A stretch of 64,000 nt of DNA from Polytrichum commune (taxonomy: Eukaryota; Streptophyta; Polytrichopsida; Polytrichales; Polytrichaceae). Location of the stretch: the NCBI GenBank assembly GCA_950295325.1, contig OX485804.1, forward strand, positions 4,898,001-4,962,000, read 5' to 3'. Within the stretch, counting starts at the first letter, position 1; each line of letters begins with the position of its first letter. Both the position numbers and the translations under genes were made by a program. This document shows, one piece after another, positions 1 through 12,420 of the stretch. Under the pieces are notes generated by a model. The model was not told where the DNA came from, ran no database searches, and saw only the letters and a list, made by a program, of their open reading frames with translations.

Positions 1-1439
1 TGTTATTAGTTTTACTTGTATTGCTAGTAGTGTCTAATATGCCAACATTCTATTCATTGCCTTTTTGCTACAACAACCTTTTGTAGATGATCGATGATGC
101 GCTACAACATTTGGCACCTCACCATGGTAGACTCAGAGGATTGTGCTTTGCCTTGGAGGATACGTGATGGAGTGGTTGGAGACTTCGAAGGTTGCCCGCC
201 TCATGCCAACAATTAGTTTTAGTTATTTGTCATCATTGGTGTTAAACCTCTCCAAAACATTTTGTTTTATCATGACATTGTAGAGGATATCGATATGTAC
301 CTTGACATGTATCGGAGGATGCATAGTTATATCCTAACCCTTCACATTGTAAATATTTGGTACAAGGTTGAATGTGTTTGTGAACACAATTAAAGTAAAT
401 GTTTTCAATTTTTGTATTTGGTTTTTTCAATTGAATGCAATCTTTTGTTTTGGAGTAGATAATTATGCAAAATTTCATGTCTTATGACAATTGATTATAA
501 TTCTTGTTTTATTCTATCCGTATTTACAACTTGTCTATGTTAGCTTGTACATTTTGTTATCTTCATGTTCATTGGTAATCTTTTAACTAAACTCCAAGTG
601 TTATTGGTTGTGTTTTGAATGGCATTTTGAACGCTTTAGCATTGGTATAACTAATTGAAACCGATTAAATGATAAGATGGATGGTGTGGAACGTTTGTTG
701 CTCACATAGTTGATTTTGCAATGCTATAGTATTCCATTCATTATTTGGTACTTGTATGATTTATAAAAAAGATATGATGCCAAAAATTGGTCTCTCTAAA
801 AATTTACAAATAAACATAGGGTGCTTAAAAATATGTCAAAGTAACTTTATATCTACAAATAGGGAGGGAAAAAATACCGAGAGGTGCATAAATATCCCCC
901 CATTAAATACCCCATTATCGCACGTGGTTACAAAATGTAAGGGGGTGTGACCCCCCCGTGGAGGCCAATTTCCATTATCCAACCCAATAAAGTACTCTCC
1001 ATCAATCATGATAAAATGGACTACACAAACAACCTCTGATGTTGTGAGTTGGCAGAAGGACAAAGGGGCAGTATGTCAAATTCCCCTCCTACAACAGATC
1101 GTGGCCTTATTTGCAGTCATTGATACTAATAGGTACCAAGTTGTTCATTTCTATGCAATCAATTGGAGCATCGCCCATTGATGTACCATCTTCCAAACAA
1201 CATAATCATTATGTATTGTGGTCACAATCTAGTTTCAATTGACTTGAGTATTGTATGTTCTTGGGTAGACTACCAATGTTGCGCAGTACAAATGACTTGG
1301 TGATAACCATGAATGATTATATGGTCACATGGTATTATATCATGCTTTGACAATTGTTGTCATCTTTTACATACTTAATACCAAACTTTCACTACAATGT
1401 TGAAATTTGGCATGTTTGTTTCATTTTGTGCATGGAAGA
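1..1439. other. AT-rich DNA with no recognised gene
   Basis: Only short open frames with no recognisable motif are present on either strand. I see no RNA gene, tandem array or transposon end in this stretch. It precedes a possible transposon terminus at about 1.44-1.73 kb, so it may be the interior of an old element, but nothing in it shows this. Confidence 0.5.
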
Positions 1440-1725
1440 ATTTGCAGTTGTGTTCCCCATGATGAATGTCCCAAGTTCCCTACGTCATGTTCCCAATGAT
1501 GAATATTAAAACTTCCCAATGCCATGATCATGAGTTCCCATTGATACCTTCCAATGTTCCCAATGATGCATTCCCAAAACACGTTCCCGTTTTCTCCATG
1601 GATCGTTCCCTAGGTTGTATATACAAGTTCCCAATTGCATTTCCATGCTCCCCATAGAATACGCTACCCACTAAATTCTCTTATTTTGGGACTCCCAAAA
1701 GTCCCAAAAGGTTTAATATAGTGTT
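1440..1725 (+). repeat. Possible right-end remnant of the X/Y transposon family (Z)
   Basis: The stretch is rich in repeated TTCCCA/GTTCCC words. It ends in TTATTTTGGGACT, then a CCCAAAAGTCCC segment, then AATATAGTGTT at 1725. The right end of element X at 57310-57358 has the same order: TTATTTTGAGACT, an AAAGTCTCC segment, then AATATAGTGTT, preceded by TTCCCC/TTCCCT words. I infer a degenerate solo end of a related element whose left part lies before the window or is lost. The match is short and diverged, so this is tentative. Confidence 0.4.
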
Positions 1726-2321
1726 AAAAGTGTCAATATTCAACCGGTTGGACTTGGAAACACTAAGATCTTAACTTATTATGCCCTAAAATCTCCCCAG
1801 ACATTGGCCTAGGCGTCCTTCCATATACAAAATAACTCTTCAAGTTACTAGGAGCTCTGAAAAGTTCTTACATGTGGAATGCAATTAGGTCAATGCATTG
1901 CACGACATATGGTATGTGGTCCTATTGTAGGACCTTCCAACTCCATAGACAAATTTGACCATTTGATCGCCTTGGGAATCATCTCATCTAGGTAGTAATT
2001 GCATCTCACAAGAATTGTCGTTTCAAGTTTCATAGTCTCAAGTTCATAGTCAAAGTAAACGCAAGAGATAAAAGAGCCCAAAGTGAAAATAATCTTCCTC
2101 TTTATATGATTATACAGGTCTTTCCAATTTTGTTGACAACTAGGATTCAAGTAGTAGTGTGTATAAGAATATTTTATATGACATCGAAGCATGCACATGG
2201 GAGTGAGAACCACACGTGGTAGGAAAGATGAGCATGACTACAGTTGCCCTCCAAGCCAGATCTCGAGCTTCAAACATTTTTCCATTTCAGGTAGATGTGT
2301 CTTAAGTGGCTCATTTTCTTG
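1726..2321. other. Non-coding stretch, nothing recognised
   Basis: A minus-strand open frame of about 107 codons lies at 1890-2213 but shows no motif, and I take it as chance. No repeat or RNA structure is apparent. Confidence 0.4.
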
Positions 2322-2650
2322 ATCAGACCCCTTTATTTGACCGCTATGTGGTTGGTGAGGATCAAAGAGCAAAATCCATAAAGAAACATGCCTAAAAGAG
2401 ATTGAACTATGTCCTCAAATAATAATAACTACTCTACACTCAACATTGAACACAATTGGAAGGACTTATATATCCAATTAAAAAATCAACAAACATGCAC
2501 TTCCAATAACCATAACTAAACAAGGGAAGGTCCAGATTTTACAAATGTTTCATCATAGATATGCTAACGCAACACAAAGTTTTGTCATATAAATATAATC
2601 GGTGAAAGTTGGAGAACATGACGAATGAACCAAATAACACCCACATACCT
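2322..2650. repeat. Dispersed repeat, copy 1 (partner at 19779-20089)
   Basis: This about 330-bp stretch and 19779-20089 share a long ordered set of words. Examples are GAGGATCAAAGAGCAAA, CATGCCTAAA, AACTACTCTACACTCAACA and AACCAAATAACACC near the end. They are diverged by substitutions and small indels. It is non-coding on both strands. I infer two copies of an old non-autonomous interspersed element and could not identify terminal repeats. Confidence 0.7.
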
Positions 2651-3519
2651 TTCAATACTTATGGTGGATGTCTTTTCCTATGGTCCTACCACTCGCCAGA
2701 TGTCTACCCATGATCACATCCTACTCCTCCATCTCACCATCTGCGGGTGACTAACTTAATCCGATGAGGATTGTCTTTGAATGTGAGATGGGTTTTCCCC
2801 CATGTATTGCAAGGGATTGTAGTAGCGAGAACAATCTAATCCAAATCAAACAACACAAACACATACAACTTACATCAAACTCAAAAAATTTCTCCCATTT
2901 TTTTGAATTAATCAACCATTCAGTAATGTGGTCAAAACATCATCTAATTGTGTATTTTTCACAAATAACATGATAGTGCACATGCAAATAAATTATGGTT
3001 TAAAATTTTGATATTTAAGTAAAATTGGTCCAATGTGATGACAGATTCATAGCGTCATATCCAACACTACTTCTCTGCCATGTGGATGATGGTGGAGACA
3101 CAACGTGACATATGTTTGGCAATGTAATGTTTATCGGAGCCAATGGCAACTTAAATAATTGCCACAACCTTTAGTATTTTGTTCGACACACCTCTTTTTG
3201 ATGGGCCTAACATAATATCCAATAGACCATGATACATTATCCACTTATTGTAATGTAGGACGCCACATGTAGATTTTTCATGCATTTAAATTTCTTTTGG
3301 TCCCTCAGGCCTTCAAGGTTTAGTGTGCAATAGATTTGGACTGTCTCCGGCTACTCAACCAATCATATAATTTGTACACCACGGGTCAAAGGCCCTCAAG
3401 TGCTAGTGTAAAGTGGCCCTTAAGGTTGACAATGCAATGCACCAAACCTAACGCGCTTCACCTAGGTTTTTAAGAACTTCCTCAACACACTTAATTTCTT
3501 TTTAGAAGTCACCTACATG
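2651..3519. other. Non-coding stretch before the LINE, nothing recognised
   Basis: Only short frames without motifs occur here. The stretch ends at the left target-site duplication of the LINE at 3520-3535. Confidence 0.4.
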
Positions 3520-3535
3520 TGAAAGGGCATTTGAA
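3520..3535. repeat. Target-site duplication of LINE, left copy
   Basis: The 16-bp string TGAAAGGGCATTTGAA occurs here and again at 7422-7437, exactly bracketing the non-LTR retrotransposon. A long target duplication of this kind is expected from target-primed reverse transcription. Confidence 0.85.
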
Positions 3536-3720
3536 TTCTCATTTGTATTTGAACTCCAAAAACACTATGAATGGGCATGCCTAGACCTTAACCTCTCCAT
3601 ATGTGTAATCACAGGATGCCCAAACAAATCTAATCTACGATCGACCACCTTCAAAGCATACATACAAGCACGACACATCCACTTCAAAATAAACCCTTCC
3701 CCACCCTCACACAAAATGAA

Positions 3721-4500
3721 TCCTACACGTACCTAGGCATCCACCTAATCCCCTCACTAAAATGAGATATCCGAAAGGACATCACCATGGCAAAAGCCAA
3801 AAAACAAAGCAAACTACTACCGACCTCCCCAGCCATAATCAAACAAAAATTCCACATCCTAAACATAGTTATACAACCATGCATAGCATATGCCTATTAC
3901 GCAATACCATTCTCCAAACCATGCATTAAGACACTTGACAAAATCCTCAGCAAACTAACTAAAAAAATATGTTACCTATCCAAAAGCACGGTGAACATAC
4001 TAACCCACTTATCCAATGAAGACTTTGGCATCAACACCACCTCTATCCTCCCTGAATACATACATTGTATTGGCAATCAACTACTAAACGCTCTCAATGA
4101 CCAAGGTCAGCTAGGCCAAATCTACCAAGGCCTAACAAAATACATCAAAGCAAAATATGGAGGGTCCTACCACCTCCCATGCTTAAAATACCAAGCATGT
4201 GCACGATCTCCCACGACTAAAACAATGTACTTACTAGAATGGGAATACGAGATCCACGTGAATACCAACATTAAAAACTTCCCCATCAAACAAATGCCCT
4301 TTTCTCCCAAGAAAAAAAACAAATAGCCAAGAAATGCCTCAACAAATTACACACATATAACATCACTGCCCTCAACCAAATCCAAAACCCAAACATCCAA
4401 CAAATCCTATCCCCCAAAGAGGTCCATCAGAATTTCAAAGCCGCCCCTAAAATAATAAAGGAAGCCTTAGCACATGCCCAATGTTTGTTCCCAAAAAGCA
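3721..4500 (+). pseudogene. Remnant of LINE reverse transcriptase, post-catalytic region
   Basis: The frame begins with YLGIHLIPSLK, the conserved segment after the reverse transcriptase palm. A TGA at the position where a Trp is expected (about 3763) breaks it, then it continues from 3787 for 179 residues. That part contains repeated Lys-rich segments and the words LTKKICYLSKSTVNILTH and NEDFGINTTS, typical of the thumb/connection region of such elements. No catalytic YxDD motif remains. This belongs to the truncated LINE and is not a functional gene. Confidence 0.75.
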
Positions 4501-5816
4501 TGCCACCAAACAATGACCCTCCCCAACAACAAGTACCAACACAAATACCAACCACAAGTAGTGACAACCAAATAGACCCCACGATAGGTAAACCAATACA
4601 AGACATCATATATGCCAAAACCACAGTATACAAGGACAAATGGGGAGCAAAGGCCATAAAACAACACTACCTATGCCAATAGAACACCCCCCCAACCAAC
4701 ACAACAAAATGGGAAGCCTCATCGCTCCTACACTAGGACAATATCGCCCTAGACCACAATATACTTATAATCCATAAATTCCTACAAAACCTACACAAAA
4801 ACCAATACCCTAACCACCTATAACTCATGCATAAATATTGCATAATTTGAGGACCGCCCATCAACCCCAAACCTCACACTTATCATCAAAGAATGCAACC
4901 TAGATAAAGATATCATCGCCACCAAACCTACCATCCAAATACAAGGTTTAGAATCCAACATCTATGACCAAACTGGAGCATACATCTTAACCATGCCACT
5001 CACAAGACTACAATGGTTGTGGGATAGATGTACCCAAAATGAAACGCACCATATGCTCCACTTCCTAAATCCCCTGCTACAATATTTTACCACAAAATTC
5101 TATGGCCAACCCAAAAAAAAAATACACACACACAAACAAACAAACAAACAAGCAAACTCTACACCCCTCAACCCTACAAGCTTTAAATAGAAGCTTATAA
5201 CATTACACACTCATACTACTCCTCAACCCTCACTTGCCCAACAACACTCACACAATATAACTCCCCGCACAATTGTGATATAATATTTGGATCAACCGGC
5301 CTCACTCACTTGTCAAAGTGGAAAGGCAATGGCCTAGCCCACCCCCTAAACCTTAAACCTGCCATGACATCCATCCATTGGGCCCGCATGGTAGCCCAAA
5401 CAAACCATAACACCACAACCATTATCAAAGTCAACCATAAAGAGAACACCCTCCTCATCACCCATGCATAAATACACATAATAGCAACCATCCCACCTAA
5501 CACCATACAATACGACCCCACACTAGAATGGCCAAAATATCTACACCAATTAGAAAATCAATATACCACCAAAATACGCATCCACAATTATAGTCCCCCA
5601 CCAGGTAACCCACATACATCCAATACACTCACATCCAGCATAGTTGGACTATATTATATTGGAGTCAAAATTAACCTAACCCAAACTACCCCCCCCCCCC
5701 CAAATAAAGGTAAAATACTCCCACGCATGGCACAAAGCCCCACAATACAACCACTCAGAAATCATCCACCCTACCAGCAAAACTATACAATATACACCCC
5801 CCCTAAATTCAAATTC

Positions 5817-6741
5817 CAACGATGCATATACACCGATGGCTCATTTATCCTCCCTTATGAAAATGGCATAGGCAACACATCCGGATTAGGTGTCTACTCC
5901 CCTGCCAACAACCTTCGGATTGCGGAAAGACTCTCAAGCTTACAAAACATCCTCAGAGCATAACTAAACGCCATACTAATAGCAATCCAAGGGACACAAA
6001 ACCACACGCAAGATACCCACATCTTTACAAATAGCCTTAATAGCATACACCTAATACATATCCACAAACGACACCCATCATCCCAACACAACCACCCGGA
6101 TAAATTACTTATCGCCGCTATAGTCAACCATGTAACATGGTCCACACATAAAATCACAATTGAAATACTCAGAGCACACACATGCATTATAGGCAATGAA
6201 ATTGCGGATCAATTAGCAAATGATGGATCCCTCCTAGACAAACCCGCCAACACCCCCATTATACATACAACTCATACTATGCCATACTGGCTCAATGGGG
6301 TCCCAACAAGTACCCACACGGGTGCTATACGTAACCTACAATCATACATCAATAAGGAACACATGAACCAAGAACTAAGACTGGCCCAATCTAAATTCAC
6401 ATACATAGACAAATGGATATCTAATGACCAAATCGACCACAAACTCTCCAACCAATTTTGGAAAAACCTCGAGACCACGGACACCCAAATCACACAAACT
6501 CTAAGTTCCCAATGCCCAATATATGGGTAATCACCAAAAAAATATCCTTTGGCCTAACTTATACCCAAACCCGAACTGTACACTATGCCCCAATAATACC
6601 ATAGACACATGGCCACACCTACTATCTACATGCTCAAACCCACATATAAAGGGACTGCATATAGCACACCATATAAGGCCGTCCACCAAATTGCACATAC
6701 ACTACAATCAAATAAACACACAAGATACTACACACTCATAA
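5817..6741 (+). pseudogene. LINE RNase H domain and zinc-knuckle, inactivated
   Basis: The domain opens with YTDGS, the first catalytic Asp of RNase H. The catalytic Glu expected in the segment ILRA-x-LNAI is replaced by TAA at 5961-5963. The third acidic residue, expected in the FTDS-type motif, is Asn (FTNSLNSI, about 6030). The last Asp, in GNEIADQLAN (about 6207), is kept. Downstream a Cys-x2-Cys...His...Cys segment (CTLCPNNTIDTWPHLLSTC, about 6577-6633) follows in another frame, as is usual in RNase-H-bearing LINEs. Two of four active-site residues are lost, so the enzyme cannot work. Confidence 0.82.
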
Positions 6742-6818
6742 ATGTAGGTGACCAAAACTCTAGACCACAAGACAACATAATCCCACAATGACTACTCCAA
6801 TGCACATGCCCCACTTCA

Positions 6819-7238
6819 TTGTGCACATGCCTAGCCAGACTTAGACCAGACATACTATGCGTTCTAGGTGCTCTCATAGACAACCAACCCCGCCTAATGC
6901 CAACCTCACCAAATGTCATACAATTCATACAATTCACCTATTATCACGACAAATTCCCAGATACCGCACATGGCCAAAAAGTCACTAAATACAACCCACT
7001 CATACAAACACTTAGAACAACCAGTTGGCAAGTCAACCCTCTCATCACCATCACAATAGGTGTTCGAGAAGCTATCCACAAACAACCAATTAAAGACTTA
7101 GAGAAACTCAAAATGCCCAAAAATGAGATCAAAACACTTATGAAACATCTACACCAAATTGCCATTATATACCTCACATACTTAATACTAAACAAAAGGA
7201 AGCTAGACAACAAACAACCCCCCCGTAGACCCCCCTAG
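6819..7238 (+). pseudogene. C-terminal remnant of LINE ORF
   Basis: A 139-codon open frame continues the LINE after the zinc-knuckle segment and ends shortly before the T/A-rich tail. It has no catalytic motif. Position, strand and the same A/C-rich composition link it to the LINE rather than to a host gene. Confidence 0.55.
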
Positions 7239-7421
7239 ATGATAGGTACCGCATTTTTTTTGAAAACTAAAGGAGCCCACCTTCCGAGAGGAAGGAATTA
7301 CCCTTATGGTGATGCTTGGTCAAACATGAACACGGTATAGAGGAAGGGGCTCCCATTCACATCGGTGTATAAACCAAACCCTGACGTTACTTTTATTTTA
7401 TTTTATATTATTGAAAGGGCA

Positions 7422-7437
7422 TTTGAAATGTACTACA
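7422..7437. repeat. Target-site duplication of LINE, right copy
   Basis: Same 16 bp as 3520-3535, directly after the T/A-rich 3' tail of the LINE. Confidence 0.85.
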
Positions 7438-9215
7438 TTGTTTTGGTATCTAGTGTCACGTGCACTCTTTGCAAAGGCCTAAATTAGATGTCTAGAGGTC
7501 TCAAAGTGTGACATCCGCTAATTGCCAATAAGATATTATTTGTCAACATAAGCATTTATTTTAAGTGAACAATTATTTACATTATGACACTTAGTGTAGC
7601 ATGATAGTTTTGCATTTTAGTATGCAAGGGCAAAATATTATTGAGCATACTAATGGCATGTGTCATGTGTTTACACTTTAGTATGCAAGAGGAAGATATT
7701 CTTGAGCATGCTAATGCCAAGTGTCATTTGTGGACACTTTAGTCAACTTGTAACCCATTGAGCACCATAGGCATACACCTCATAACATTATTGAACATAC
7801 TCATGCCAATATTAGTAAGCACACTTGAATGCAAAGTGTGATGAGGTGATACTAATGGTGAACTTTGTTGATCATTAGTGTAACCTAGCATACGCTTCAA
7901 AATAGGGTAAGTGATACTATTACACATGTGACACTAGATACCATAAACAATATACACCATTATGGTATTTGGAATCACACATAGCAATAACTTCTCACCA
8001 CATACTTCACTTGTTACCAACAAATATTAAATAGAATGTATGGACAATATGCAACATAAATGACATCACTTGATTAAAAAGTTATAGTCTTTAGCAAGAA
8101 TTTATAGCATTGTGTAACTTTGGATAGTAAGTGACACTAAATACCATAAACAATGTAGCATGTGTTTGACGTATATTTAAATCATCGTATGTCCACTCTC
8201 AAAATGATGGAATGTAGGTTCTTGTTATTGGCAATTTCTCCAATCAAGCATAATTGTTATATCATAACTCTGACAAGCAAGTAGTTAAAATTGGAATTCT
8301 AAAGAACTTAAAGACAAAAATGTTGATATTTGTGTACTGACGTGAATGTGAGCATGTTGTCCTTACTTTGATCACGTGTAACCAAAATGTAGAGTACGCA
8401 TGTTGTCTTCCTTTGGGAAGGTGGCTCCAATATGTGTTATTTTCATTTAATCATAAGATAACACTTCAAATATTGAATTTGAGATGGCATATGTTAATGT
8501 GTTGAATTTATATGTAAACCTTTTTTTTCTTTTCTTTTTTATTGAAAACATGATGTATCCTAAATGGATCCTATTTGGTGCAATATTGATTCCAAGATTG
8601 CCTATCCCTTGTTCCAAGCTTGAACTTTACTACACTTCGTGTTGTATATAGTGTCATATGGTATTTATGTCATTGTGGCCAGTTCTTTTGATGATGCTTC
8701 TTATGAATAAGTTTACAAAAATCGTCATCTCAGCTTACTTTTACTGAAGCAAACTTTGGTATATTCTACACCCTAACATCTTTGTGATGAATTATTGTCT
8801 TGGATGATTGAAATTTGGATGAAAAATCACTTAAAAAGTGCCAGTAATTGCAACATTGTATATCTATAATGCCTAAATATTTCCACAAAGAATGACACAT
8901 AATGTTAGGTTTACATTTAGTGTAGCAGACACGACATTGGCAGTTTACAATTAGTATTGAGCAACACAAATACAATTGCTGACACTATATATAATATTTA
9001 CTGTAGTAACAAAATTTAAGACCCTTTCTATATGAAAAAAAACAGCTCATAAATTGCCATTGTTCTTTTTCTTATTATGAATCAAACTTGTTCTTTTTTT
9101 TCTTTTTTCTTTTTTCTTTTTTCTTCCTATCATCTTGGCTATTAGTACTCATAGAGCCTACTTTGGTGGAAAGTCTATCTTTTCCAGGTCCTACCGATTT
9201 GTAGTGAAATGAGCT
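7438..9215. other. AT-rich DNA with a short tandem pair
   Basis: No gene is recognised. A pair of imperfect 61-bp units beginning TTTAGTATGCAAG lies at about 7616-7738. The phrase ACACTA(A/G)ATACCATAAACAAT occurs at about 7930 and again near 8132. A pyrimidine-rich T/C tract lies at about 9088-9126, just before the Harbinger element. Confidence 0.5.
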
Positions 9216-9218
9216 TAG

Positions 9219-9250
9219 GGCCGCTTTACACCTAGAGGCCGGGCCAATTT
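9219..9250 (+). repeat. Left terminal inverted repeat of Harbinger element
   Basis: The 32 bp beginning GGGCCGCTTTACACC are the exact reverse complement of 14192-14223. Immediately outside is TTA. Confidence 0.92.
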
Positions 9251-9436
9251 CCCTTGAGGCCGATTGCACAAAATTTCAGCCTTTTTTGGGTTGGAGGCCG
9301 GCCTCTACTACACATTATAATAAGATTATAACGGGGGCCAATTTTCCCATATGTAAAGGCCCTTGGGCCAAGGAGCCAAGCCGATTCAATAAATTGAGCA
9401 GAATTTTAGCTCCTCTTTCTTTCTTTTGATTGTCAT

Positions 9437-10347
9437 TTGTATAAAATGGATGAACGTAGATGGAAGATTTTAGTTGCTCTTGTGTTCTTCATGGCCGTGC
9501 GACATGCTATGGCGGTTGTTGCAATTTTGCAAAAAATTGCTTTGCATGAACATTATGTTGCCATGACAATGGTTTTTGCTACGATGGTTGTGGAGAGTAG
9601 TACGTCTAGGAGGACACAAAGTATTTGGATGTATGACCAGAGTACTATTTTTGCGGACAGATTGTTATTTGGATGTTACTCGGTTAAGTTATTCAAACAA
9701 CATACAAGGTTACTTCCCTAAACTTTTGATTTTTTGTGCGGTGACTTATCTTCATCATTAAGTCATAAGGATACAAATGGTTCTACTCTCATTTCAAAGG
9801 TGAAAAATATGGATTACCTAGAACAAAGGCGCATTGGAATTTTATACAATCATCAACAAGAATGGTAGTAGAAAGAATTTTTGGCATATTCAAAAGGAGG
9901 TGGAGGATACTATTAAAAAGAATTGACATGCCTCTCCGACATGTACCTAATTTGGTTACTATTTGCATTTGTCTTCACAACTTGTGCATAGTACACCGTA
10001 ACAAATTTGATGATGAATGGGAAAAATAAGGAGAATTAATCATGCATAAGGAGAGTACAAATAAACTTGGACAACTAGAAAATGTACATATATTTATGGC
10101 AGCTACACAAGCTGCGAAAGATATGAGAAAATACTTTAAAATAGACGAGGTTGAAGCAGAAACTATGCAAATTGAAGACCTTGAAGAAAATGTGGTAAAT
10201 GCATTTGAAGATGTAGGAGAAGATGAAGATGAGAGTGCAGAGGTTGTAGAATTAAAAAAAGACAAAGAAGCTAGGATAAAAACATTGTTGGTGCAAGCAA
10301 CACAAACACATGAATTACTAGCTCAATATTTTGGAAAACGTATCTGA
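9437..10347 (+). pseudogene. Harbinger-type DDE nuclease remnant
   Basis: The 5' frame (9437-9721) begins with residues typical of the N-terminus of plant Harbinger nucleases (MDERRWKILVALVFFM). The frame from 9772 contains the C-terminal nuclease core: HWNFIQSSTRMVVERIFGIF, with the catalytic Glu in VVERIFG, then FKRRWRIL and CLHNLC. TAA codons at 9766 and 10027 interrupt it. After the second the same frame continues to 10347 with an acidic tail (EDLEEN..., EDVGEDEDESAEVVEL). The central part with the two catalytic Asp residues is missing, so this is an internally deleted pseudogene. Confidence 0.8.
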
Positions 10348-12105
10348 GAATGGAAGGAAAAATTATCTTTCATCGTGATCATGATGCATCTGATTCGGAA
10401 GAGGATTAATTCTAAAGTTTGTCTATAAACCTATTCATTTGTCGGTCTATCCTCTCTAATAAAACATTGGTTTTCTCAAAATTCTTTATCATGACTGAAT
10501 TTTTTTCGGCCATTTGTACGAAAACTCCATAGCATCGCTCTTAAAAATTATTCTTGTCCACCTTGATTGTTGAATTTGGAGTCGTTGTCATAGTTGGAAT
10601 TGGAGTGTCATTTCAATGCAAATCATTTTCATTATTTATGGTGTTGTCTTTGACACTAACAGAATCACTAGCGGATGCTGTCACATGCTTCATTACGGTT
10701 CTAGTTTGATGCTATCATTGATCAAAAGAATCATAAAACTTACAAGCGTGACAATCTGATCCTGAAATTTTATTTGTCAGCTTGTTTTTTTTGGACAACT
10801 TATACAAGGTATTGAATTTTTTATTGCAACCCTCGAAAGTTCGGTTCAGTCCAGAAATTACCGCAATCAAATAAGCATGCAATTTCAACCATGTATCCAT
10901 CCATGCATATAACATGAGAACGCCATAAGGACGATAAATTACATAAATGATTTTAATTTAATTACTACATATGAGATGAAGTGAACATGGTGGAAAAGAA
11001 TGTAGAGTTGGTACTATGAGGAATATTTCTCCTCGCACACGCGAGGTGGAGGGATCAAACCTTAGCACCCATAACTTTAAAATGCCAAATTGGCGAAATC
11101 TGAAATCTGAATTTTTTTTTCAAAAAATTTAGGTTTGCAAAAATCTTACCTTGATTCTTTGCGTTCTTCAAAAATTCAGGTTTCATCTCACCGCGGATTG
11201 CCAATTATTGTCTTCACGTCACGATTCCTCCACATCTTTCAGTCGAATTCTTCATCTTCTTCCACCTCCTTTACGTTTTTTCCCGAGGTTTTTTGGAAGT
11301 TGGAACTTATTTTTTCTTCGGTGCTAGTGGAGCTATAATTTGTACATCCTCATCTGTGAGCCCAAAATGGTGCCCACATGTGGTGATTAACTCTTCGAAA
11401 CCAATTTTAGTTTGACTTGGATGTGTTATGATTATTCACAAAACATAAAAAGAGTGAAGTGTGGTTTGGATTTAAGTTTAGGCATTAGAATGTGTTGTGT
11501 AGTTATTTCAAGGTTTGATTTCAATAAGAGGATGCCTTGATTATGTGAGTAAAGGGTAAGGTGAGGCAAGGTGAGCTCCGCGGGTTAAATGCCCACTTTT
11601 GGATCCACCTTGGTAGTTTAGGAAGAAGGAAGCTTGGTGGAAGGGGATTAGTCCCTACTTTGAAGGTGAAGGTTAAGGGATTGTGATTGGAGGTGCTAAT
11701 CCTCCCACCCTATCCTCACCTCTCTCTCCCTCTCTCCCTCTCTCCCTCTTTGCTACTTAAGGTGTTCTTTCTCTCATTTGCGACTCTCTTCATCAAGTGC
11801 TCTCAAGGGAGCAAGCTCTTAAGAGCTTGAGCCACGTGTGTGGGGGATTGGTTTTTAGTGAAGTTAGTGAGTTAAGCTCTCTCTCTCTCAATGCCTCACA
11901 AGTGAGTGAGCTCTTAGAGTTTAAAGATTGCACGTGGTGATTAGGTAGGAGTTAGTGAAATTAGTTTGTTAGATTAGTTCATTACTTAGGAGCAAAGAAA
12001 AGAAAAAAAATAAGATAACTTCGAAAACATTGTATTAGTGGATGAGAGGGTTCGTATTAAGGTGCATGCTAGTAGTTGGTTGCCTATTCGGGTATTGGAA
12101 CTCCG

Positions 12106-12420
12106 TAGGGTGAGACTGCAGCTGAGCTCCTGGGCTAACAGCACCGAAGCTGGGGTGAGACTGCAGCTGAGCTCCTGGGCTAACAACACCGAGGCTGTAG
12201 GGTGAGACTGCAGCTGAGCTCCTGGGCTAACAGCACCGAAGCTGGGGTGAGACTATAGCTGAGCTCCTGGGCTAACATCACCGAGGCTGTAGGGTGAGAC
12301 TGCAGCTGAGCTCCTGGGCTAACAACACCGAGGCTGTAGGGTGAGACTGCAGCTGAGCTCCTGGCTAACAGCACCGAGACTGGGATGAAATTGCGGGATG
12401 AGACTGCAACTGAGCTAATT
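12106..12420 (+). repeat. Tandem array of 45/47-bp units
   Basis: Six units plus a degenerate seventh carry GTGAGACTGCAGCTGAGCTC, then CTGGGCTAAC and a CACCGA(A/G)GCTG end. Unit starts are spaced 45, 47, 45, 47 and 47 bp. Two unit types alternate (AGCACCGAAGCTGGG and ACACCGAGGCTGTAGGG endings), which suggests growth by duplication of a pair. Open frames here on the minus strand are repeat artefacts. It is copied at about 61698-62012. Confidence 0.88.

Larger units (their letters stand above)
3536..7421 (+). mobile_element. 5'-truncated non-LTR retrotransposon (LINE with RNase H), decayed
   Basis: This 3.9-kb insertion is bounded by a 16-bp direct duplication and ends in a T/A-rich tail built from TTTTA-like units (about 7389-7421), as LINEs do. 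It keeps the region after the reverse transcriptase core, an RNase H domain and a cysteine/histidine zinc-knuckle-like segment, all on the plus strand. The 5' part, with endonuclease and the reverse transcriptase catalytic core, is missing. Frames are broken by stops and shifts. The coding strand is strikingly poor in G (A/C-rich) and has a run of 13 C at 5689-5701. It is a dead copy; the coding source element is not in the window. Confidence 0.88.
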
